From positions 106,001 to 170,000 of the forward strand of contig JACEFZ010022404.1 of assembly GCA_014155875.1 (NCBI GenBank): a DNA stretch of 64,000 nt, written 5' to 3'. Shown here one piece after another: positions 21,447 to 34,877 of this stretch (positions are counted from its first letter, which is position 1; the number at the start of each line of letters is the position of its first letter). The notes beneath the pieces were generated by a model. The model ran no database searches. It saw only the letters and a program-made list of their open reading frames with translations, and had not been told where the DNA came from. This DNA is from Cepaea nemoralis (lineage: Eukaryota > Mollusca > Gastropoda > Stylommatophora > Helicidae). The position numbers and the translations under genes are program-made.

Positions 21447-22516
21447 ATGTCATTAAGTGATTGTATCCAGGCAGGCAAGGAAATGGGCCATACTGGTGAA
21501 AAATTAGAGAAATGAGTAGACCAAAAATACAAAGAAGAATTAGCTCGACAGAAAGAGGAAACTGCTCGACAGAGGGAAGAAACAGAGAGAAAAGCTGCTC
21601 TAGAGAGAGAGACGAAAGAGCATTAGAAAGGCAGCATAAAAAAGAAATGAAAGAGGTCGAGGAAGCTACCAAATTAAAGATGAAGGAAATGGAGGTAGAT
21701 TCAAACATACAGATAGCCTCTAGCAAACAAAAGAGCCAAGAAGAACATAACAAATTTAGTAAGTATAAAGGCCTTATCAAACCATACAGTGTAGGGGATT
21801 CAATTAGTGCATGGACTGATAATATAGAATTCCAACTAAAGACTCAGAAAATACCTTTGGATGACTGGGCAATGATCTACATGAGAAACCTCAGTGGGGA
21901 GCCATTAAAAGTAATAGAATCTATATCTACAGAGCTAAGGAACAATTATCAGTACATTCACGATAGGATCATGCAACACTTTCTTTTAGACGCCACTGGG
22001 TACCAAATTCAGTTCTCCCAAATTAAGCCAAAGGCAACTGAAACCTTCTTAGATTGCATCTCTAACGTGCAGAGCACATTTAAAAAGTGGACTAGGGCGG
22101 CGAAAGTGGGTAACAACTATGAAAAATTAGAAGATCTTATGGTAATGGACAAGGTGATATCTACCGTTCCTACCCCTTTTGCAAAGTTTCTCCAACAGTC
22201 AGATATTGAATCCATTCAGCAATTAGAAAAACGGGGGTCAGCATATTTTTCATCTAATCGGGACATATTTAAATCTACAACACATGATACAGAAATCACT
22301 GCGTTTGCAAACAAGGTATCTGATAGGTCTTACAATCAGAAAGATTACCGTAAGAAGGGCAAACCATATCAGAAGCCACATCGATGTGGTTATTGTAGTC
22401 TTTTTCATCCTAGCTACTCTATGTGTGATAAAAACCCAGCATATCCTTCACACTTAGAAGCAGTGTTAAAGAAGCAAGAAAGCAGAAGAACATCATTTAA
22501 ACGTGCTGTTAAATGA
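21447..22516 (+). pseudogene. GL3 gag (coiled coil, SCAN-like capsid, zinc fingers)
   Basis: The likely native ATG is 21447 (MSLSDCIQAGKEMGHTGEKLEK). A TGA at 21513 replaces the Trp expected from relatives, and a frameshift near 21610 joins the coiled coil to the frame open from 21512. That frame has a Lys/Glu coiled coil, the capsid block MRNLSGEPLKVIESIS, FLLDATGYQIQFSQI and a first finger CGYCSLFHPSYSMC. It ends at a TGA (22514-22516) exactly where the first Cys of the CCHC knuckle should be; FCSSYGHYSSKC continues in frame beyond it. These are simple inactivating mutations as read. Confidence 0.85.
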
Positions 22517-22570
22517 TACTTTTGTTCCAGCTATGGCCACTATAGCAGTAAGTGTCTTGGTAGACAACGA

Positions 22571-24169
22571 ATGAAGGCAAATAATGCAGCACTCATCGAT
22601 ATGTCATCAGACGATGAGAGTGACATTGATTCGGAACTTGTGAATGTGTTGCCAACGAGTGAATGTGAGAGTGTAGCAGTGGTAACAGACATATTAGACT
22701 TTAGGAAATGTGACATATGCCACCAGTTTCATGCGGATGGTAAATTGAAATGTGGGCACGTAATAACATGTTCCAATGAAGATGCTAACGCAGCTAGTGC
22801 CTCAAGAGGTAAACTTAAGTTCTACGATGCACTGGTCAATGATCAACCATGCCAATGTTTAATTGATAGCGGAAGCACTCTACTGGGTTTAAGGAAAGAA
22901 CTTGCTAGACCAGAAGATTACACGGGTGAATTGGTCAAATGCCGTACTTTCTCTGGAACCACTGAGAAATACCCACTGGCAGAAGCACATATCAACACCC
23001 CGTTCCTTACCGGCACATTTACATGCGCAATCCTGCAAGATCCATGCACGGATCTCATTTTAGGATGCCTAGAGTCATTGAAACAATGTACAGACGACGA
23101 CATAAGAGCCTGGAAACATACACACATGGCTAACGCTGTAACAAGGTCAGATACACAAACAAACGATACTGACTTACAAAATGAAATGCTACAGCTATTA
23201 ACACCAAGTGGTGCCGATACCAACACTACTCGACAGAAATTGATCGAGGCACAAAGCACCGACCAAACTATCGCACCTTATTTTAAATTGTTAGGTGAGA
23301 GAGCGAAAGTGACTAAAAATGCATCTTGGCATTTTAGAAAACATAACGGAATTCTCATGCGTTATTACACAAATAATAACCATGAAATTCAGCAGACGGT
23401 GTTACCTGTAACATACCGACAAAATGTGCTAAACATCGCACACGAGTCACCGTTTGCTGGACATTTGGCATATGATAAAACGCGAGCCAGAATTTTATCA
23501 CACTTTTACTGGCCTAAATTTTGTACTGACATAAAATTGTTCTGTCGTTCGTGTACTATTTGTCAACATCTTGTACGAAAGGGAAAGCATGTGACGGCCG
23601 AAGTTCAACGGTCATTATTAGCATCTAGACCATACGAGTCTGTAACGGTGGATATTGCTGGACCCCTAAATCAGGTGTCGAGGAAAGGAAACCACGACTA
23701 TGCAAATAAGGGTGCTAAAACGATACACCTTGAACCAAATCAGAAGGTTTTGCTTCGACGACCTGATAAACGTAATTTGTTACTATCATCTTGGCAAGGG
23801 CCATTCAACGTTGAACGTAAAATATCAGATGTCGATTATGAAATATCGATAAAAGGAAAATTAAAGATATTTCATATCAACATGCTGAAACCATACTTTT
23901 CACGACAAGAACAACAGACAGACGAACAAGATGCACCAACACCAAGTAATCGGACGACAGACGTACACAACACAACTTCACTAAGTAGGGCGACACACGA
24001 CAGCGACAACGCAAACACACTTAGCCAGGTAACAGCACACACAGCTAGTATCACAACAGTACTGAAAGAGACATACGAAGACGAGATGGAATTACCAGTC
24101 CCTACTGTAGACACGACTGGAACCATTTACAGCATAGAGGAAAAAACCAAACTTACAGATGACTACTGA
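22571..24169 (+). CDS. GL3 protease and truncated integrase polyprotein
   Basis: This 532-residue open frame is in register with the gag frame across the TGA at 22514. A CDIC...KCGH cluster lies at about 47-62 and the protease DSG near 99 (CLIDSGSTLLGLRKE). The integrase HHCC finger lies near 290-331 (AHESPFAGH ... CTIC). The core starts with VDIAGPL but is cut after about 15 residues and joined to the C-terminal part (IHLEPNQKVLL, WQGPFNV near 409, FHINMLKPYF). The second Asp and the Glu of the DDE triad are therefore deleted. The tail is the acidic linker that leads to RT in GL2; here it ends at a stop created by the RT deletion. Protease could be active; integrase cannot. Confidence 0.9.
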   Translation: MKANNAALIDMSSDDESDIDSELVNVLPTSECESVAVVTDILDFRKCDICHQFHADGKLKCGHVITCSNEDANAASASRGKLKFYDALVNDQPCQCLIDSGSTLLGLRKELARPEDYTGELVKCRTFSGTTEKYPLAEAHINTPFLTGTFTCAILQDPCTDLILGCLESLKQCTDDDIRAWKHTHMANAVTRSDTQTNDTDLQNEMLQLLTPSGADTNTTRQKLIEAQSTDQTIAPYFKLLGERAKVTKNASWHFRKHNGILMRYYTNNNHEIQQTVLPVTYRQNVLNIAHESPFAGHLAYDKTRARILSHFYWPKFCTDIKLFCRSCTICQHLVRKGKHVTAEVQRSLLASRPYESVTVDIAGPLNQVSRKGNHDYANKGAKTIHLEPNQKVLLRRPDKRNLLLSSWQGPFNVERKISDVDYEISIKGKLKIFHINMLKPYFSRQEQQTDEQDAPTPSNRTTDVHNTTSLSRATHDSDNANTLSQVTAHTASITTVLKETYEDEMELPVPTVDTTGTIYSIEEKTKLTDDY

Positions 24170-24978
24170 AACTACGACAAGTCTTCGACAGGTTGCGAGT
24201 ATTTGGGCTTACAGTCAAACCGACCAAAGTAGAGTTGGGCATGGAACAAATTGACTTCCTAGGTCATACCATCTGCAGGGGCCAATTAAGAACAGATGAC
24301 AGAATCGTCACCAAGATTCTGAATTTGACAATGCCAACGACAAAAAACAGGTCCGAAGTTTACTGGGTCTGGTAAACTACTAGTAAATTTATTCCAAATC
24401 TGGCGAAAATCACCAGTGTTTTTTCTAACATCTTAAAAGCTTCGGCTAAATTATCTGTACAAGATGCAGGATTAATTAGCGCGTTATCAAAACTGAAATA
24501 CCTATTTAGCGTTCCACCTATCCTGCGTGTGCCTAATCCAAAACTTGCCTATTTTTTACGTACAGATGCGAGTGCTATCTCCATATCTGGGATACTAGGA
24601 CAGTTCTACGAAGGGAAGTTCCACCCAGTAATGTACGTAAGTCGGAAAATTAGCCCTGCTGAATCTAGATACTCAGCATCAGAATTGGAGGGCCTCAGCT
24701 TAATCTATTGTGTTAAGAAATTTCATAGATTTTTGGCAGGAGCACAGTTTGTGATCGAAACCGACAATTCTCCATTGTCTGTGATGCAGTCTGGCATTCC
24801 CCATAATAACAGAGTCTACAGGTGGGCTTGGATTCTGCAGAACTACACATTTACTATCCAGCACTTAAAGGGAAGATTGAACACTTTGGCAGACGCTTTG
24901 AGTCGACCGTCAACCATTGAAATACCTGATTTGCAGGAAGGGATCGACCAGAGATCACCAGAAACAGTGACACTGTAA
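24170..24978 (+). pseudogene. GL3 RT remnant and RNase H
   Basis: The RT fingers and palm, including the YIDD box, are deleted near 24165. Sequence resumes with LRQVFDRLRVFGLTVKPTKV, the RT thumb. A one-base loss near 24345 and a second shift near 24382 follow. The RNase H part is open to 24978 and keeps its acidic residues (RTDASAIS, SELEGL, TDNSPL, ADALSR). Without the RT core this copy cannot reverse-transcribe itself. Confidence 0.88.
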
Positions 24979-27088
<2,110 letters not shown>

Positions 27089-27696
27089 TGTCAGAATCTC
27101 CAATAAGGGTTTAGAGAGTTAATAAGAGTTAAGACAAGTCTAGTAGGGAGACACCAGACAGGAGAGACACCAGCGCTATAAATAGCTTCACAAGGGGACA
27201 CATGTGTGTCAACCAAGGGGGCAATAAGGACAGTTGAGCGAGGGCTTCCCCAAGCCATTGGGAAGCTTGGCCTTACGAGAAACCGTGGAGTACCCGGTTA
27301 CTCAAGCTCACGAGCCAGCGTGCTTGGGACTCCATGCACGCAAGACTCGCTACTGCACGAAGGGTACAGCGTCCGTGCTTGACCACGCAATGTGTAGCGT
27401 GTGGACAGACCCGACTGGAGACGATTAGAGAGTAGACGTGTTCTTGACAAATGCTATAAGTTTCTAGGCAATAGTTAATATTAGGCTTTAGATTTAGATT
27501 GTGATTACTAGCATCATTTCTCACCACTTCATTACATTTATGTTGTTTAATGTCAATGAAGCATACCGCTCGCAGAGCTTGTAAACTGCCAGCTCTAAAT
27601 AAATTGCATTCCTTTTGCAAATGACACGAGTTTTTATTTCGTGCGGTGCAAAAGTAGAGGAGTCCTAAAAGACCTGTCGCAAGCAAGTTGCTGACA
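27089..27696 (+). repeat. GL3 3' LTR (608 bp)
   Basis: It is the direct repeat of 19956-20563 with about nine substitutions. The TATAAATA box is at 27177-27184. It is followed by the CATAC target copy. Confidence 0.95.
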
Positions 27697-27984
27697 CATA
27701 CTCTTTGCTTAATAAATTATTTTGTATTTATTTGTTAGAGCTAGAGTTGTTGAGTATGTTGTGTTGGGGAAAAGTGAGAGGGGGCATGATCTAGGGGTGA
27801 GTGAGAGTAAGAAAGAGGTGTCGACAGACCGACGGAGTTTTGTGGACGGAGTCTGGTGGTTTCTTTAGGACAATAATATTGGGTTAATAAAAATGTGGGT
27901 GTTGATTCTCCTCACTCCGGGGACGACACTAAAGTAAGAAGGGATAACTTACGACAGATGGGTCATTACGGTGCTGTGGGTGGA

Positions 27985-28740
27985 GGAAGTGTGGGTCTGT
28001 GAGTGTGTGTAGGTTGGGGTATGGGGGATGTGTATTATGGGGGCGGGATGTGTGGGTGTGTGGGGGAGATTGTGTGGGTGGAGGATGTATGCTAATGAGG
28101 GATGTGTGGGTGGGTGCTAGTTTTGTGTGTGGGTAGGTGGTGATGTGTGGGTTGGCGGAGATATGTGTGTATGTGTGGGTGGGAGATGGTGGTTGGGGGA
28201 TTTATGTTTGACTGGGTGGTTGGGTGTCTGTGCGTGTGTGGTTGAGGATATGTGGGTGGGTGAGTGTTGATGGGTTATGGGATGGGTAGAGGATGTGTGT
28301 GCGTGTGGGGAGATATGTGTAGGTGGGGGATGTGTGGATGGGAGATGGGTTGGCAGGTGCATGCATATGTGCCTGACGGTGTGTGTGTGTGTGTGGGCGG
28401 GGGATCTGTGTGTGGGGGATGTGTGGTGGGTGGGAGATGTGTGTGTTTGGTTGGATGTATATAGGTGGGGATGTGTGAGTGGGAGATGGGTTTGGGGTGC
28501 ATGTATATGTGCCTGGCGGTGTGTGTGTGGGTGGGGAATGTGTGTGGGATATGTGTGGTGGGTGGGAGATGTGTGTATGTTTGGTTGGATGTGTGTAGGT
28601 GGGAGTGTGTGTGGGTGTTAGATGTGTTGGTGGGGAATGGGTGGATGGGTGGGTGCATGTATGTGTGCCTGGGGGTGTGTATGTGGTTGGGTGGGGGATG
28701 TGTGGGTGGATGGGGGTGGGTGGATGGTTGGCGTTTGTGT
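27985..28740. repeat. GT-rich minisatellite, about 750 bp
   Basis: It has the same composition as 17230-18215 (GTGTGGGTGG, GGGGGATGTGTGG). A longer unit of about 135 bp is visible, each containing GCATG(C/T)ATATGTGCCTG(A/G)CGGTGTGTGTG, near 28360, 28500 and 28655. Purine- and CA-type ORFs on both strands here are artefacts. Confidence 0.88.
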
Positions 28741-30166
28741 CTCATAACATGGTAATATGCATTATGTTTACAACATTCATTTGAGAATAGTGTTTTCCTA
28801 TGTAAATGTATTATGCATTATTGATGAACGAAAGATGAGTGATTGGAAGGGCCGAATGTAAGACGAGCCTGTGTGCCCAATTTGTTACCCTTTGAAAATA
28901 AAGTCCAGTTCGTTCTTTCCTTTCGTTCGTTCGCTCACTGTAAACAATACGATATTATCACATGACTAACTGGCGCTATATTATTTCATATGGTTCTATA
29001 GTCAGTATTCACCTGCTTTTATTTAAAATAACGTTATTTAAGTTTAAGCTGCAGTCACTTTATTTTAATGTCTTCTTTGGATAAACGTTTACTAATTACA
29101 CGTGTTTCATACAACATTAAATCATCCGATATATAATGTTAAGATATTTTAAATAAATTACAATTATTTACCCGTTTTTTCAAATCAGTGCTACTATCCA
29201 TAGTATGCATATGAGGTATGCCTGAGGTAAATACCATGAAGGCTGTGATATGTCGTGGTCATTTATCCAAGTTTCCAGTAAATAGAGGATGTGCCACATC
29301 TATACAATATAGAAAGGTGTCCCTACTGCTGGAATGACATCAGAGTTATTTCGAGAACGAACATTCTGGAATAAGTTGCAATAGGTTAACACAGTTTGAA
29401 ATGGGCGCATGTAGTCATTTGATTGGCTGATTCAAAAGGCCCGCCGAGAGATTCCATCTGATCCCGGCCAAAAATATTGCATAGCATTAGCTATGTAGAT
29501 TTAATTTAGGCTGGTCGATTTCGAGATTTGGTGAAATTCATCGTCCAAATTCGTTTTCTCTGTGTCCCAGGTACGACAATAAAATCATTTTAAATGTTGT
29601 GGCCGTGACTAGTGACGCGACAGAGACGAGTATAAGTGTATTTGTATGATAAATGTGAAAGGATGAGATCAGAGCTTCATTGAGAAGTTACTCTGAATGT
29701 TGCTTTATGACAAACTAACATGTCTAACACACTGGATATTTTACCATGTCTATCGTTTCGTCTGCTATGAGAATTCTGCTGTATGCTGGGTGAATGTTAT
29801 ACAATTCTCAATGCATATTTGCAATCTATATGCGCTACAGAACTTTCCTATGGGCGCACATTATTGCACAATCTTAATCAAACTGTAGACAAGTTTTTGA
29901 GTGTCTTATGTTTTACAACTCTTGTGATCGGAATGTTTGCAAGACGTGCATTTCACGCAAGCATTACACAGTTGTAGAATATTTTATGTTCATGAGAATT
30001 GCTAGAAACACTCTTAAAGATTTGCATAATGCAATTTATCTCTGAAGTTTGTGCACTTATTAGCTTGCAACAGTGGTTGGGCTTACGAATTGCGTTCACA
30101 AAACCCCTGTTCCTAAAGGTCAGGGGCAGAAAGGAAAATATATGATCGTACCTTTGTCTATGTCTG

Positions 30167-30168
<2 letters not shown>
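28741..30168. other. Spacer, nothing recognised
   Basis: This is AT-rich sequence with an AATAAA near 28900 followed by a CGTT-rich stretch. That could be the 3' end of an old retro-sequence, but no coding motif supports it. Confidence 0.5.

Positions 30169-30240
<72 letters not shown>
30169..30240. repeat. (GT)n microsatellite
   Basis: About 36 uninterrupted GT units. Confidence 0.98.
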
Positions 30241-30243
<3 letters not shown>

Positions 30244-30586
30244 GGCTCATGCAATGATTCATGGGAGGATTCTATGTTTTCATATGTGTTTTGTTTCACA
30301 TATGAATATTGCTTATTACACATTGCCCTACCTACTGTGGGAGAGGTAATAATGTTGCCAAGTGGGGAAGAGCAAATTACTTGATGGTGATGAAGGATGG
30401 CATTTGTGAATGTGAGTCTAGCTTGAGAGAGGTGAAGACCAGCTTTGCCGTACGAGTGTGGGTGGGATAGGACATCTATGTACCAAAGTATCACCTGCAG
30501 GGATTGGTGATTAGTCTGGTCATTGGATATTTGCCATTGGTAATGTGATGTTTGAATATTGCATATTTCAGTTGTGGATGGTGTCT

Positions 30587-30806
30587 CATGATGTCTGCCT
30601 CATGATGTATGCCTCATGATATCTGTCTCATGGTGTCGGTCTCATGATGTCTGTTACATGATGTATATCTCATGATATCTGTCTCATGATGTCTGTCTCA
30701 TGATGTCTGTCTCATAATGCCTGTCTCACGATGTATGTCTCACGATATATGTCTTATGTTGTCTGTCTCATGATGCCTAGGTCTCACGTTGCCTGGGTCT
30801 TATGAT
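30587..30806. repeat. 14-bp minisatellite
   Basis: About fifteen imperfect head-to-tail copies of TCTCATGATGTCTG, with single substitutions and occasional indels. The units around 30675-30725 are the most regular. There is no coding meaning. Confidence 0.88.
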
Positions 30807-31280
30807 GGTTTTGACATACCTGGTTTAGTGTATTATCATGATGGTTGGTTGGATATAATGTTCCTAACTCAGCAGGAAATTTCAGTGTCAAACACGAATA
30901 GGGGTGAGCAGTGAGAAGATTTCACCCACAGCCCATCTGAGTGGATTAATCTCCATCAATGAGTTTCTGCATTTTTGTTTATCAACAGAGAAAGTGATTG
31001 TGGAGTGGCCTTATTGTTGGGACAAACAAGTAGGAGTCCCAGTCTCAAACTTCACCTCCTTATATGTGGAGAGTCCAATGATGACTACAGAACCTACAGG
31101 TTGGATTTAACAGACTAAACCTTCTTCACATTATATGGCTTTGCTAATGGCAGCTGAGAGTTTGCCTCAAGCAGGCACATGGAAGGTTATAAAGCTGTAT
31201 ATCTATGGACACTTCCATGTTATTCTAAGAAACCGGATTAACGGCACTCCTTAGAACTATGTAACACAACTCATTAATAC

Positions 31281-31700
31281 ATGTGGCTTATTTTAGAAGA
31301 AGAAGATTTTGGGATAATCGTTTACTCAAATTGGATACTAGCTGCAGTCCAGGAACGCGTGTTAGCATTTATTCCCATCTTGATTCCTAATTGGGATGAA
31401 CTTGCGTTGTGGAATGCTGTAAGAATGATTGACCTAAGTCAGTTAGCTACTGGTTGGTCTTCAGGACGTCGACGTCAAAACGTAACGATAATTTACCTGC
31501 CTGTTGTCATGAATAGTGGATGCTCAACTTTATTGAATGTCCCCAGGCGTCAGTTTGAACAAGCAGTCTCGTCACCGCTAAATATGTATTATAGTTGTTT
31601 CCCTTCACAAACTGTGTCACAGGAGAGCGTTAAATTGATGAAAATGTATCACGAGAAAGGCTGCTACGTGGAAACTTTACTTAACACCGCTTATTGGTGA
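31281..31700 (+). CDS. Uncharacterised 139-codon ORF
   Basis: I do not recognise this protein. It begins with a hydrophobic, acidic stretch and has no zinc-finger, nuclease or transmembrane pattern that I can identify. It lies in an otherwise featureless spacer, with no second copy in the window. It may be a chance ORF or part of an unidentified element. Confidence 0.2.
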   Translation: MWLILEEEDFGIIVYSNWILAAVQERVLAFIPILIPNWDELALWNAVRMIDLSQLATGWSSGRRRQNVTIIYLPVVMNSGCSTLLNVPRRQFEQAVSSPLNMYYSCFPSQTVSQESVKLMKMYHEKGCYVETLLNTAYW

Positions 31701-33084
31701 CTGTAGGGTAACGTAGAAATAGGGCAGTGTGTACGAACTTGTGTTGTGCCCAGAAGAAGAGAACTCTTTCTCCAGTGCCAACTGATGGAGATAGTATATT
31801 GTTTATTTTAGGATTTTTGTTGAAAGAGGAGTTTTAAAGATGTTGTTAATGCTGTTGGTGATTGGAGAGCTATCAATGTAATAGGTAGGAAGGCTGTTGG
31901 TTGGTTGGGGTGAAGTATCTTAATTGTTTTCACTGATTGTGTTATCTATGCATATGCAATGTTTGAAGTGTACATGATGTCACTAGGTGGAAACTAGATC
32001 TTCACTAGACCCCTCCAGGTTTCTCAATACAAGGATGGTGTTAAAAATGGTTGTCGAGTACAGTTCATGGAGAATGTCTGGTTCAGCTGTTGTAGAGTAC
32101 ATTTCATTGTGAATGTCTTGTTCAACTGTTGTTGAGTACCTTTCATTGTGGATGTTTTAGTCAATTATTGTTGAGTCCAGTTGACATGTGTCATTGTTGA
32201 TACATATAATATGAGATCTGTATGAGGCTGGCAGACAACACACAGTCGACGTTTATTATGGAGGGAACAGATTCCTCTGTTACTGTGGTGAATTGCCAGG
32301 ATCTCGATAGGCCTTATAGAGGAACCTTTTGTTTATCTATTTCTGTGTAGGAACTTACACATTAAGTATGAAGTCCTTAAGGTGGGGGTTCATGAGCCAT
32401 ATTATATGGTGTCCTCTAAAGGGCTGTTAGGGAATGTTTAGCCATCCCATTAGGGATGCCCCTAGACAACTCGTCATATCAAGCCCTTATTATATCATTT
32501 ATATAATTGTTTTTAAAAAGTCCTCACAAAGGCAATGAAGATTACCTTGGACAGACATAAAAACGTATGAGTTGGTCCTTCAAAAACCATAAGACCGTAC
32601 ATTGATTATATAACTCAGCATACACAATGATTGAGTCAGGTCTTAGTCAGATATGACTGAGCTACCGTAATGACAGTTGACGGTACTACCTGCTCTGTTA
32701 GCGCCAAATTTTGGGCGGCGCTTACCAAACTCGACACCCCACATTGCGCCAACGGCTTCGGGCGGAAGTGCTCAATTTGGAGGGTACAAGTCTTATCCTG
32801 GTGCAAGGAAATACAGCCTAAAAAGAAAATGTCATGGCAGGGCAGACCAGCCCCTAAGACGTGGTTGGCAGCTGGTCTACGATGGAAGCTCCTACAGGTG
32901 GACAGTTAGATCATTGCTTTGCTTATCCGGCAGCTTCTGCACTTTGTCTTGTTCCAGATGTATTCGTGCTACCTTTCCTATCGAATAAACAAGACAGGTC
33001 GAGAGAGGAATTACGCTGCTTCGACAAAATATAGTCTCTGAATATAGCACAGACTTTATGCTATGCAGAGGAATAATCCATTTT
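31701..33084. other. Spacer, nothing firmly identified
   Basis: It includes a GC-richer patch at 32680-32960 that stands out from its AT-rich surroundings and may be the end of an unrecognised repeat. Overlapping ORFs of 79 and 103 codons there have no known motif. Confidence 0.5.
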
Positions 33085-33274
33085 AAAAACTATCTTTTAT
33101 CAAGTCGGCAAGGTGCCAGTCAATGTCTTTCTTCATAGAGACGACCATAATCTCTGTCTTCTAACAATTTAATTTTATCACTAATTGTTCACAGTGTAGA
33201 ATAACCGCAGCTACTACTGTTTGTTGTATGTAATCAACACTGTATCGTCTGTATATCTAATATTATTGATGTAT

Positions 33275-33606
33275 GTTCCGGAAATCAGAAGATCAGAAAT
33301 GAAGAAATCAGGACTAAAGTGGGGGTTAAAGCAGCACTAGATTTTATCAGAAAACAGCAAGTCAAATGGTTTGGCCATGCAAGTAGGTTACCAGTCAACA
33401 GCATACCACAACAAGCAATGATGTACAGACCAGATGGAATCAGAATAAGAGGCCGACCACGTAAACGTTGGGCGGAGGGAATAGCAGAGTCCATGGGAAT
33501 ATCGATATATGAAACCCATACTCGGTCACTCTCACGAAGTTTATACTTCACCTCGACACCGCAAGGTACAAGTGGAACATGATGAGATGATATGAGTTCC
33601 GGAAAT
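33275..33606 (+). mobile_element. 5'-truncated LINE insertion with 11-bp target duplication
   Basis: The insert (33286-33595) is flanked by GTTCCGGAAAT at 33275-33285 and 33596-33606. Its frame 33319-33582 reads VKWFGHASRLP and RGRPRKRWAEGI, a C-terminal pattern of RTE-type LINEs distinct from families A, B and D. It ends in an ATGATGAGATGA-type tail. Removing it restores alignment of the host LINE around its RT catalytic box. Confidence 0.85.
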
Positions 33607-33740
33607 GCGATTCGTCTCATATCTTCTAAAGTTCTAATAATATTGTCGCTTTATAGAGAAAATGATCTGGAGACATTACATACCCCTGTCGCACATTTCT
33701 TTAGATAGGCTGATATTGGCATACTTAGTTATTAATCTTT

Positions 33741-33849
<109 letters not shown>

Positions 33850-34170
33850 GATATGTTATTCATACTTCAAGAGCTGAATATTGAAGAATGATGGCTATTG
33901 AAGACGATAAAACGAAACACAAAATTAAAATATTTTGGTCACTTGAAACGTCACGAAAGTTTGGAGAAAACAATAATGGAGGGGTATATGTCTGGGAAGA
34001 GAGGAAGAGAAAAGCTAAAGAGAAGATGGGTTCAGAATGTTGTTGATGATCTCCAGATGGGTGTTTCAGACGCGAAACATCTTGCTTATAATCGAGAGTT
34101 TTTCCGGAAGGTTGTTATGGGAGTGAGGTTTTGCAAAGGACGTGCTACTGAATGAATGAATGAATATTTA
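33850..34170 (+). pseudogene. Family B LINE 3' end
   Basis: The region encodes ILQELNIEE, then LKYFGHLKRHESLEKTIMEG, KRRWVQNVVDDLQMGVSD and a C-terminal GRATE, the same C-terminus as at 52039-52317. One in-frame stop near 33890 is present. The stop codon is embedded in a (TGAA)n tail at 34151-34170. Confidence 0.88.
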
Positions 34171-34804
34171 ACAAGTCAAAGATCTTTGCAATCAGTGTAT
34201 AGATCTGCAAGCATCTTCATCATGTTGGCATGTCTTAATTTATCGGAAGCCTTTGTGTAGTCAGTGAAGCAACGATAAAGGTCGTTGATTACTTCTGCAA
34301 ATAAGCAGCATGTGCACATAATTTACAGTACCTTTACTTTCTATAAACCCACATTGTCTTTCCAATATTTGGGGTTGTAATTTCTTCCTAAATCTTCGTA
34401 ATGTAGGTCATTATGCTATTTATTCGATGGTGAGAAGATTCCAACTCACCTGATTTTTCCGGAGTGCAATAAACACAGTTGTACATCATTTAGGAAGTCT
34501 ATAATCCACAATCTGCTTGGATGTTGTTAATACCAGGTGTTTCCGATAATCATATCATGCTCTTTAGCCCGCTATACAAGTCTGCAACTTCTTTAATTAG
34601 GTTCTTCTTGTCCATACATACTATGCATTCATATTATTGGATTTCAACTGTAGCATTAATGTCACCCATTATATTTAATCCTGAGTAGTTGCCCATTGAC
34701 GGGATTATTCGCATCACTAGACCATTACCAGCAACTATCTTTCAGTTGCTCTTTAACTAATTCCATCCTGCACCTGCATCCATGGGTCACGTTACCTTGA
34801 TCAG

Positions 34805-34805
<1 letters not shown>

Positions 34806-34876
<71 letters not shown>
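34806..34876. repeat. (GA)n microsatellite
   Basis: About 70 bases of GA with one AA interruption. Confidence 0.97.

Positions 34877-34877
<1 letters not shown>

Noticed and set aside
27702..27985. LTR-like segment with AATAAA right of GL3
   Set aside because: No matching start, no target duplication and no second copy in the window.
28117..28784. Several overlapping His/Pro/Thr or Gly/Trp/Val ORFs
   Set aside because: Artefacts of the GT-rich minisatellite.
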